5,093 bases of DNA from ANME-2 cluster archaeon (GTDB taxonomy: Archaea > Halobacteriota > Methanosarcinia > Methanosarcinales > Methanogasteraceae), in the NCBI GenBank assembly GCA_003601535.1, contig PIXW01000222.1, positions 1 through 5,093 of the forward strand, given 5' to 3'. Of this stretch, positions 1-5,093 are shown in pieces; within the stretch, counting starts at the first letter, position 1, and each line of letters begins with the position of its first letter. The notes under the pieces are model-generated. The model did not search any database and had not been told where the DNA came from. It worked only from the letters and a program-made list of their open reading frames with translations. A program made the position numbers and the translations under genes.

Positions 1-1467
1 CCGGTTAATCGCATTTACGAGTGCTTCAACCGATGCCATCACAATATCCTCTCTTGCTGCACGTGCACTCACAATCCTGCCGTCATCATCCTCCACTGCG
101 ATTATCACCTCTGCAAGAGCATCAGAGCCCCCTGAGATCGCTTCGAGTTTGAAATCGCGGAGATGAACCTTTGTTCCCTCGCCGAGCAGATTCTGCACCG
201 CGCCTAGCGCAGCATCCACAGGACCAACGCCGGTGTTTGCCACCACCTTCACATCTCCAGCTACATAAGCTTTAACAGACGCAGTTGGCGTGATGACATT
301 TCCTGTCATCACTGTAACCTCTTTCAGATCGATGAACTGCTCTTTCTTGGAGATCTCTCCAAGAACGGACTCGGTTATTGCATACAGGTCTGCATCGGTG
401 ACTGGTTTTCCCTTATCTCCAAGTTCCTTGATCCGATCGAGTATCACGGCAAGTTGATCATCGGTTACTGCGAATCCGGCAGATTCGATCGCCTGCTTTA
501 CAGCATGTTTTCCAGCATGTTTTCCGAGAACGATCCTGCGCTTGTGCCCGACCATCTCTGGCGTCATCACGCCAGGCTCGAAGGTGTCGGTGCGTACGAG
601 CACGCCATGTGTGTGAATGCCTGATTCGTGTGCAAACGCATTCTCACCAACGACCGGCATCAACTTGGACAGCCGTACACCGGTGTACTGCTCAACCATA
701 CGTGATGTCTCGAACAGGTATTCGGTGTGGATGTTTGTTCTTGCGCCATAGATCGTATGCAGGATCATAACCGTCTCTGCAAGATCAGCGTTTCCTGCAC
801 GCTCTCCAAGTCCATTGATCGTTACCTGAACCTGACTCGCGCCCGCTTCGACTGCTGCGATGCTGTTTGCAACCGCAAGTCCGTAGTCATTGTGACAGTG
901 TACATCGATCGGCAGCGCAACCGATTTCCTGACCTCTCTTATCAGGCGGTACATCGCAGACGGCACCATCACACCAACCGTATCAGGAACATTGATGATA
1001 TCACAGCCAGCCTGCTCAACCTCCCTGTGTATGCGTGACAGATAGTCGATATCGGTTCTGGTCGCATCCATCGCAGAGAACATGCATATTATGCCATGAT
1101 CCTTGATATACTGCACCGCATCGACTGCAAGCTGGTAAACCTCCTCTCTGGATTTCTTGATGGTGTGTATCCGCTGGATATCAGATGTGGAGACAAAAGT
1201 ATGCACCATATCCACATCGCAGTCGAGACATGCATCGATATCCTGCGTTATCACCCTCGATAGCCCGCATATCTCTGCATTCAGACCGGATTTCACAATT
1301 GCGGAGACTGCCTCCTTCTCACCAGCAGATGCGATCGGGAAACCTGCCTCGATGACATCTACACCGAGTTTATCCAGCTGCTCTGCGATCTGTAGTTTCT
1401 GTCCAATGCCGAGCGATATACCAGGTGTCTGCTCGCCATCGCGCAGCGTGGTATCAAAGATACGCAC
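1..1467 (-). CDS. leuA: 2-isopropylmalate synthase, partial at the 3' end
   Basis: Condenses acetyl-CoA with 2-oxoisovalerate, the first committed step of leucine synthesis; cytosolic. The minus-strand frame is open for 489 codons from GTG at 1467 to the left edge. Numbered from that GTG, it starts VRIFDTTLRDGEQTPG, with the R9/D10 active-site and metal motif. H190-C-H192-N-D is the HxH metal motif and G221-ERAGN226 the second family signature. IEAGFPIAS and NVPDTVG favour isopropylmalate synthase over citramalate synthase. Residues from about 370 on form the LeuA allosteric dimerisation domain, usual site of leucine feedback, and the end (LVNAINR) is within a few residues of the family C-terminus. 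The GTG has no Shine-Dalgarno. A better start, ATG at 1528, is out of frame by one base (see the adjoining entry), so the true protein probably has about 20 more residues. M133 replaces a usually conserved Glu. A citramalate or homocitrate-type paralogue is possible but less likely. Confidence 0.88.
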   Translation of the reverse strand, partial: MRIFDTTLRDGEQTPGISLGIGQKLQIAEQLDKLGVDVIEAGFPIASAGEKEAVSAIVKSGLNAEICGLSRVITQDIDACLDCDVDMVHTFVSTSDIQRIHTIKKSREEVYQLAVDAVQYIKDHGIICMFSAMDATRTDIDYLSRIHREVEQAGCDIINVPDTVGVMVPSAMYRLIREVRKSVALPIDVHCHNDYGLAVANSIAAVEAGASQVQVTINGLGERAGNADLAETVMILHTIYGARTNIHTEYLFETSRMVEQYTGVRLSKLMPVVGENAFAHESGIHTHGVLVRTDTFEPGVMTPEMVGHKRRIVLGKHAGKHAVKQAIESAGFAVTDDQLAVILDRIKELGDKGKPVTDADLYAITESVLGEISKKEQFIDLKEVTVMTGNVITPTASVKAYVAGDVKVVANTGVGPVDAALGAVQNLLGEGTKVHLRDFKLEAISGGSDALAEVIIAVEDDDGRIVSARAAREDIVMASVEALVNAINR

Positions 1468-1486
1468 AGATTTGCCGCGGAGTTTT

Positions 1487-1528
1487 TCAGCGCGGTAAAA
1501 AACGATCCCTCATGTTTGTTTCTGTCAT
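1487..1528 (-). other. leuA: Displaced N-terminal segment of leuA (frameshifted)
   Basis: ATG at 1528 follows a good Shine-Dalgarno and promoter, but as given it reads only 13 codons (MTETNMRDRFLPR) to TGA at 1487-1489. Six T in a row on the coding strand (1497-1502) lie inside it. With five T the frame would read MTETNMRDRFYRAEKLRGKS and run straight into VRIFDTTLRDGEQ, giving an enzyme of about 510 residues, which is normal for archaeal LeuA. In the enzyme's own frame a TGA lies at 1511-1513, so no in-frame ATG is available upstream of GTG 1467. The likely causes are a homopolymer indel in the sequence, a real mutation, or a recoding site. Confidence 0.7.
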
Positions 1529-1533
1529 GTAAA

Positions 1534-1539
1534 TCCTCT
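1534..1539 (-). promoter_or_regulatory. Ribosome binding site of leuA
   Basis: The minus strand reads AGAGGA, with GAGG six bases before the ATG at 1528. This is a standard archaeal Shine-Dalgarno. It decides in favour of ATG 1528 as the real leuA start, even though that ATG is out of frame with the enzyme body in this sequence. Confidence 0.75.
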
Positions 1540-1562
1540 ATGTGTCTATCTGTCCGGTCATG

Positions 1563-1579
1563 TTATAAAATCTTTGGTT
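1563..1579 (-). promoter_or_regulatory. leuA promoter (BRE plus A-box)
   Basis: On the minus strand AACCAAAGA (BRE-like, purine-rich) is followed directly by TTTTATAA (A-box, 1563-1570). The A-box centre is about 39 bases before ATG 1528. Transcription starting about 25 bases downstream of it would begin near 1541, leaving a leader of about 13 bases that just includes the AGAGGA ribosome binding site. This fit is independent support for the 1528 start. Confidence 0.65.
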
Positions 1580-1604
1580 CTTACGCAACCGATAGTCTTA
1601 TCGC

Positions 1605-1612
1605 ATATAAAT
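1605..1612 (+). promoter_or_regulatory. Candidate A-box for the tbp operon
   Basis: ATATAAAT is the closest A-box-like match before tbp, but its centre is only about 18 bases from ATG 1627, short for the usual 22-27 bases to the transcription start. The alternative is TTATAAAA at 1563-1570, the same site that serves leuA on the other strand. That one would start transcription near 1592 and give a leader of about 35 bases. The gap 1529-1626 therefore holds two divergent promoters, possibly sharing one TATA element. Confidence 0.4.
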
Positions 1613-1626
1613 CCAACGTATCAATC

Positions 1627-2175
1627 ATGATTGATTCGACCATCAAGATTGAAAACATCGTTGCATCGATGGCACTCTCTGACCACTTCGATCTCCAGCA
1701 CATATCGTCATCTCTTGAGAATGCCGATTACGATAAGAATAAATTCCCGGGACTTGTGTACCGGATAAAAGACCCGAAAACTGCATTTCTGGTCTTCAGT
1801 TCCGGTAAGGCAAACTGCACCGGTGCAAAGAGCATAGAAGATGTGGATGTTGCCATAAAAATGCTCTCAGAGGATCTGAGAGGTCTTGGATATACCATCA
1901 ACAGGATATCCTACACCATCCAGAATATCGTGGCTGGCGCGTCGATCGATACGGAACTCGATCTGGATGCCATCGCAATTGGTCTGGGATTCGAGAATGT
2001 CGAATATGAACCCGAGGTCTTTCCAGGGCTTGTGTACCGAATTCGTGATCCAAAGGTCGTTGTTCTGATATTCCGCTCCGGGAAACTGGTGATCACCGGT
2101 GCAAAAACTCCAGAGGAATGTGAATTTGCCAAGATGCATGTCTGGCAGCAGTTGGACAATCTGGGACTGGTTTAA
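1627..2175 (+). CDS. tbp: TATA-box-binding protein (TBP)
   Basis: General transcription factor that binds and bends the archaeal A-box and, with TFB, recruits RNA polymerase. The 182-residue length is typical of archaeal TBP. It is two direct repeats of about 90 residues forming the saddle: repeat 1 from NIVAS (10-14) and repeat 2 from NIVAG (100-104). Both contain FPGLVYRI followed by a [VI]F-x-SGK strand. The DNA-kinking Phe pairs are visible as F40/F57 and F132/F149, 17 residues apart in each repeat as in human TBP. There is no acidic C-terminal tail; it ends NLGLV. The frame is open back to ATG 1516, but family N-termini (M-x-STIKIEN) fix the start at 1627. No Shine-Dalgarno precedes it, so initiation may be leaderless or on a weakly matched leader. 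The stop TAA shares its last A with the ATG of nadC. It could regulate its own operon and leuA, since A-boxes lie just upstream (inference). Confidence 0.97.
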   Translation: MIDSTIKIENIVASMALSDHFDLQHISSSLENADYDKNKFPGLVYRIKDPKTAFLVFSSGKANCTGAKSIEDVDVAIKMLSEDLRGLGYTINRISYTIQNIVAGASIDTELDLDAIAIGLGFENVEYEPEVFPGLVYRIRDPKVVVLIFRSGKLVITGAKTPEECEFAKMHVWQQLDNLGLV

Positions 2176-2990
2176 TGCTTGTACCTGAACTCGAACTTTT
2201 TTTGATGGAAGATGTTGGGAAATTCGATCTTTTTCATGATTTACTTCCAGATAAATTAATTAATGCAAAAATTACCGTAAAAGAAGACGGAATACTCGCT
2301 GGATTGGGAGAAGCGATCCGGATTTTCGATCATTGTGGAGTTTCATCCTCGTACAAATGGAAGGACGGTGATGCAGTAACCGGTGGAGATACCATCCTCG
2401 ATCTAAAGGGAAGTTCCCGTGCAATCCTGCAGAATGAGCGTGTTGCATTGAACTTTCTTGGTAGAATGAGCGGTATAGCGACACTGACACGGAGATGCGT
2501 GGACATGACCGCACATACTGGTGTGAGAATCGCATGTACCAGAAAGACGACACCCGGATTCCGGAGATTCGAGAAGAGAGCGGTTATGATCGGTGGCGGC
2601 GATCCACATCGATTCGATCTCACCGATGCCATCATCATCAAGGACAATCACATCAGGATATATGGCATGGAGATGGCGTATAAATATGCAAAAGATGCTG
2701 GTTTTATGAAAAAGATTGAAATTGAGGTGGAAAATGCCGAAGATGCGATACATGCTGCGGAACTTGGAGCTGACGTGATCATGCTCGATAATATGGACGT
2801 TTCTACGATTATAGAAACCGTATCAATACTGAAGGAGAAGAAATTGCGAGATTCTGTTGTACTGGAAGCATCCGGCGACATAACGATTGATAAACTCCTG
2901 ACGTATGCAGAGACCGGCATCGATGTGATCTCGATGGGGATGCTCACGCATTCCTCACGATGGCTGGACTTTGGTCTCGAAGTCGATTGA
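2175..2990 (+). CDS. nadC: Nicotinate-nucleotide pyrophosphorylase (quinolinate phosphoribosyltransferase)
   Basis: Converts quinolinate and PRPP to nicotinate mononucleotide, CO2 and PPi in de novo NAD synthesis; cytosolic. The 271 residues are normal for the family. Visible signatures are NERVALNFLGRMSGIAT (87-103), RKTTPG (123-128), EK (133-134), GGGDPHR (140-146), KDNH (156-159), E-x-E (184-186), LDN (204-206), EASG (231-234) and GMLTHS (255-260). These cover the N-terminal sandwich domain and the alpha/beta barrel with its substrate-binding Arg, Lys and His residues. Two places differ from the usual pattern: the N-terminal GD[IL]T reads FDLF (17-20), and EASGG reads EASGD (D235). The start ATG overlaps the tbp stop (TAATG), so translation is probably coupled to tbp by reinitiation. 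M11 (2205) is a weaker alternative start. A ModD-like relative is possible but the motifs fit NadC better. Confidence 0.94.
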   Translation: MLVPELELFLMEDVGKFDLFHDLLPDKLINAKITVKEDGILAGLGEAIRIFDHCGVSSSYKWKDGDAVTGGDTILDLKGSSRAILQNERVALNFLGRMSGIATLTRRCVDMTAHTGVRIACTRKTTPGFRRFEKRAVMIGGGDPHRFDLTDAIIIKDNHIRIYGMEMAYKYAKDAGFMKKIEIEVENAEDAIHAAELGADVIMLDNMDVSTIIETVSILKEKKLRDSVVLEASGDITIDKLLTYAETGIDVISMGMLTHSSRWLDFGLEVD

Positions 2991-3012
2991 TGATGGAGTC
3001 GATTGATGATGG
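2981..3012 (+). repeat. Perfect 16-bp tandem duplication at the nadC-rqcH junction
   Basis: The unit AGTCGATTGATGATGG occurs twice with no spacer or mismatch (2981-2996 and 2997-3012). The first copy carries the last codons and TGA stop of nadC. The second carries the ATG codons at 3006 and 3009 used to start rqcH. The junction of the two copies (GG|AG) makes the GGAG at 2995-2998. The bases on either side do not extend the repeat. Confidence 0.97.
2995..2998 (+). promoter_or_regulatory. Ribosome binding site of rqcH
   Basis: GGAG lies seven bases before ATG 3006 and ten before ATG 3009. It supports a start at 3006 over the TTG at 3003 or the ATGs at 3015 and 3027. It is formed only by the junction of the 16-bp duplication. 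Confidence 0.6.
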
Positions 3013-4934
3013 CAATGAAACAGGGAATGACAAGCATCGATGTTGCAGTCACGATCGCTGAACTGCAACATCTGGTTGGAGCGCGCATCGAAAAAATATA
3101 TGAAATAACCGATGATATTACAAGGATTCGATTGAATCTATATCTCTTCGGAGAGGGGAGATGCGATCTTGTGATCGTTCCAGGTTCATGCATGTATCTG
3201 ACCACACATCCACTGGCAGGTCCGAGAATTCCTCCAACATTTGCGATGACGCTGCGAAAGTATCTTTCTCACGGCAGAATCGTCTCGATTACGCAGTATG
3301 ACTTTGACCGGATCGTTGAGATCAAAACAATGCGCGGCGAAGTCGCAAACGGCATCATACTTGAGTTGTTTCCACCAGGTAATGTGATACTGGTGAATCA
3401 TGAGCAACGAATCATTCTTCCGCTGCATCCGGTGACGTTTCGTGGGCGAAGGATCAGGAGTGGAGAAATTTATAAACTACCTGATATGCAATTAAATCCG
3501 GTTGAAATTACAGAAGATGAATTACATACCTTATTTTCCGAATCTGATATGAATCTTGTAAAAACGCTTGCAACAAAACTAAATATGGGTGGAATCGTCG
3601 CTGAAGAGGTCTGCTTTTGTTCAAAAGTCGATAAAAATATCGATTGTTCGGATTTATCAGAGGAGACGATCAGGGCAGTGCACCGTGGAATAGCAGACGT
3701 ATTCGGGCGGATGGATCATTTAAGACCGCATATCGTATACAGAGATGGAAGTAAAATCGACGTTCTTCCTTATGAAATTTCCAGGTACAACGATTGCAAA
3801 AAACAGTATTTCGGTACGTTCAATGAGGCGCTCGATGAGTTCTTTGGTGTGAAGGTAGAACCGCAGATAATCGAGAAAAAACCAGGAGCGAGGCAGAACC
3901 GTCTTGAGCACCGGAGATCTCAGCAGGAAAAGGCAATCCTCCGGTTCAAGAGAGAAAAATCAAATATGGAAACAAAAGCTGAAACGATCTATATACATTA
4001 TCAGTTAATCGATGAAACGCTCGCTGCAATCCGATCTGCGCTTGAGAACGGACGTACATGGGATGAAATACATGCAGACAATCCTGTAGTAAAGCGAATC
4101 GATCCAAGAAACAGATCGATTACTATAGAACTGGATGGGATGGATATCACGCTTGATGCCGAAAAAAACGTACCGCAGAATGCACAGGTATATTATGATA
4201 AATCAAAGAAGATCGCCTCAAAACTGGATGGTGCCTTACATGCGCTCGACCATACCTGTAAACTGATGGAAGAACGGACGAAGGTGGCAAAACCAAAAAT
4301 ACTATCGATCAAGCGCCCAAAACCACGCTGGTACGACCGATTCAGATGGTTCAGGTCATCAGATGGTCTCCTCGTGGTTGGTGGGCGCGGCGTAGCAAGC
4401 AACGAGGAACTCGTCAAGAAATATCTTGAGAAGAGGGATATCTTCATGCATAGCCAGACGCCTGGTGCGCCGGCAACGATCATCAAAACCGAGGGTTCGG
4501 TACCAGAACAAACGATCGCAGAGGCAGCGCAGTTTGCGATCTCGTATTCGAGCATCTGGAAGACAGGACAGTATACTGGTGATTGCTACTGGGTATATCC
4601 TGATCAGGTCTCAAAGACGCCAGAACATGGTGAGTTCGTTTCCAAAGGTGCATTCATCATCAGGGGCAAGCGAAATTACCTGAGAGATGTCCGGATTAGC
4701 ATCGCAATCGGGATAACCGAGGACATGCATCTGATTGGAGGTCCTGTCTCTGCTGTTGCGAAACATGCAGGGCGCGTAATCGAGATTGTGCCAGGACGGT
4801 TCAGCCAGGACGATCTCGCAAAGAAGATCTACCGGATATTTTCCGAATCATTTGGAAGATCGATCAAGGTCGTTGCATCACCTGATCAGATCGTCAGATT
4901 TCTGCCGCCGGGCGGCTCTGAGATCAAATCTTAA
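3006..4934 (+). CDS. rqcH: NEMF/Rqc2/RqcH-family ribosome quality control protein (NFACT)
   Basis: Homologue of eukaryotic Rqc2/NEMF and bacterial RqcH, which bind stalled large ribosomal subunits carrying peptidyl-tRNA and recruit tRNA to add C-terminal tails; the archaeal role is inferred from these. It has 642 residues from ATG 3006. The NFACT-N domain covers about 4-170, with D12 in MTSIDVAV and the D101-R102 pair in FDRIVEI. A helical region follows (about 170-290), then charged coiled-coil helices (about 295-345 and 395-430). The NFACT-R RNA-binding domain (about 440-560) contains WYDRFRWF, DIFMHSQTPGAPATIIK and YWVYPDQVSKTPEHGEF. The end, FLPPGGSEI, matches archaeal and eukaryotic members. 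If counted from ATG 3015 (MKQGMTSID), the three acidic or basic residues become D9, D98 and R99, the numbering of the tailing-critical residues in yeast Rqc2. It follows nadC by 15 bases, probably in the same operon. Older databases call this family fibronectin-binding protein A, a misleading name for an intracellular archaeal protein. Confidence 0.93.
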   Translation: MMAMKQGMTSIDVAVTIAELQHLVGARIEKIYEITDDITRIRLNLYLFGEGRCDLVIVPGSCMYLTTHPLAGPRIPPTFAMTLRKYLSHGRIVSITQYDFDRIVEIKTMRGEVANGIILELFPPGNVILVNHEQRIILPLHPVTFRGRRIRSGEIYKLPDMQLNPVEITEDELHTLFSESDMNLVKTLATKLNMGGIVAEEVCFCSKVDKNIDCSDLSEETIRAVHRGIADVFGRMDHLRPHIVYRDGSKIDVLPYEISRYNDCKKQYFGTFNEALDEFFGVKVEPQIIEKKPGARQNRLEHRRSQQEKAILRFKREKSNMETKAETIYIHYQLIDETLAAIRSALENGRTWDEIHADNPVVKRIDPRNRSITIELDGMDITLDAEKNVPQNAQVYYDKSKKIASKLDGALHALDHTCKLMEERTKVAKPKILSIKRPKPRWYDRFRWFRSSDGLLVVGGRGVASNEELVKKYLEKRDIFMHSQTPGAPATIIKTEGSVPEQTIAEAAQFAISYSSIWKTGQYTGDCYWVYPDQVSKTPEHGEFVSKGAFIIRGKRNYLRDVRISIAIGITEDMHLIGGPVSAVAKHAGRVIEIVPGRFSQDDLAKKIYRIFSESFGRSIKVVASPDQIVRFLPPGGSEIKS

Positions 4935-4936
4935 AC

Positions 4937-4946
4937 TTTTTATTTT
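4937..4946 (+). terminator. Putative T-rich terminator after rqcH
   Basis: TTTTTATTTT begins two bases after the rqcH stop codon. Archaeal RNA polymerase commonly terminates at T-tracts without needing a hairpin, and I see no convincing stem before it. It would end the tbp-nadC-rqcH transcript before the separate leuC promoter. Confidence 0.45.
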
Positions 4947-4984
4947 CCATCAGTCATCCAAACCCAATGCCGCCTGCACTCATC

Positions 4985-4991
4985 TTTTTAT
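4985..4991 (+). promoter_or_regulatory. Candidate A-box of leuC
   Basis: TTTTTAT lies with its centre about 29 bases before the leuC ATG at 5017. Starting about 25-27 bases downstream would leave a leader of only about 2-5 bases. That fits the lack of any Shine-Dalgarno (the sequence before the ATG is C-rich) and suggests a leaderless leuC mRNA. The match to the A-box consensus is only fair. Confidence 0.4.
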
Positions 4992-5016
4992 CTGATCACC
5001 ACCAACCCCCCAAGTC

Positions 5017-5093
5017 ATGGGAATGACCATCGCTGAGAAGATCCTCGCAATACACGCCGGCAGAGAGAGCGTATCGCCAAAGGAGATCGTGGA
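5017..5093 (+). CDS. leuC: 3-isopropylmalate dehydratase large subunit, N-terminal 25 codons
   Basis: The opening MGMTIAEKILAIHAGRESVS followed by PKEIV matches the N-terminus of the aconitase-superfamily large subunit LeuC/HacA. This subunit carries a 4Fe-4S cluster and, with the small subunit LeuD, isomerises 2- to 3-isopropylmalate in leucine synthesis. Only the first helix region is present; the window ends inside codon 26 and no cluster cysteines can be seen. ATG 5017 is taken as the start, with the in-frame ATG at 5023 (MTIAEK) as the alternative. A homoaconitase (HacA/AksD) of lysine or coenzyme B synthesis begins in a similar way, so substrate is not settled by this fragment. The nearby leuA makes LeuC the preferred call. 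Confidence 0.8.
   Translation, partial: MGMTIAEKILAIHAGRESVSPKEIV

Noticed and set aside
727..1498. Plus-strand open frames 727-1038 and 1157-1498
   Set aside because: They are antisense to the conserved leuA coding sequence and their translations resemble no protein.
1496..1502. U UUU UUA as a classical -1 frameshift heptamer in leuA
   Set aside because: The phase fits the heptamer, but a -1 shift leads to ACC GCG CTG, not the LeuA frame. Only +1 (or -2) restores the enzyme.
1591..1602. GATA-GTCT-TATC inverted repeat before tbp as an operator
   Set aside because: The 4-bp arms are too short to stand out from chance, and no second copy is seen nearby.
1516..1626. In-frame upstream extension of tbp to an ATG at 1516
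   Set aside because: It overlaps the leuA leader and both promoters, has no TBP-like residues, and archaeal TBPs begin at the M-x-STIKIEN position.
2197..2203. T7 run at the 5' end of nadC as a frameshift site
   Set aside because: The nadC frame reads through it without disruption and the protein has normal length, so nothing suggests slippage.
3003..3005. TTG at 3003 as the rqcH start
   Set aside because: ATG 3006 directly follows, is better spaced from GGAG, and the extra residue is not conserved in the family.
2648..3205. Minus-strand open frame of 185 codons
   Set aside because: It is antisense to nadC and rqcH, is rich in Ser and Ile as shadow frames often are, and has no recognisable motif.
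4786..4995. Plus-strand open frame running past the end of rqcH
   Set aside because: Most of it overlaps the conserved rqcH C-terminus in another frame, and its last part lies in the leuC promoter gap.

Overview
This is a chromosomal fragment from a euryarchaeon. The best guess is a Methanosarcinales or ANME-type methanogen relative. This rests on a complete archaeal TATA-binding protein that lacks an acidic tail, archaeal A-box promoters with a purine-rich BRE, an archaeal NEMF/RqcH homologue, and archaeal-type leucine genes. The lineage within Euryarchaeota is inferred. I see no mobile element, CRISPR array, tRNA or rRNA gene, and no clearly new system.

Layout: leuA (2-isopropylmalate synthase) lies on the minus strand and runs off the left edge with only its last few residues missing. 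A gap of about 100 bp (1529-1626) holds divergent promoters. To the right, on the plus strand, come tbp (1627-2175), nadC (2175-2990, sharing one base with tbp) and an rqcH/NEMF-family gene (3006-4934), which look like one operon. An 82-bp gap with a T-rich tract and a new A-box follows, and then the first 25 codons of leuC (large subunit of isopropylmalate isomerase) at 5017, cut by the right edge. Two enzymes of leucine synthesis thus flank an operon joining a general transcription factor, an NAD-synthesis enzyme and a ribosome-quality-control factor.

Three points deserve attention. (1) The leuA signals (A-box, BRE, Shine-Dalgarno, ATG at 1528) are out of frame with the enzyme body. Removing one base from a run of six T on the coding strand joins them perfectly. 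Either the sequence carries an indel error or mutation there, or the gene needs a +1 shift. (2) A perfect 16-bp tandem duplication (2981-3012) covers the nadC stop and the rqcH start, and its junction creates the GGAG Shine-Dalgarno of rqcH. (3) The LeuA body has Met where Claisen-condensing relatives normally have a conserved Glu.
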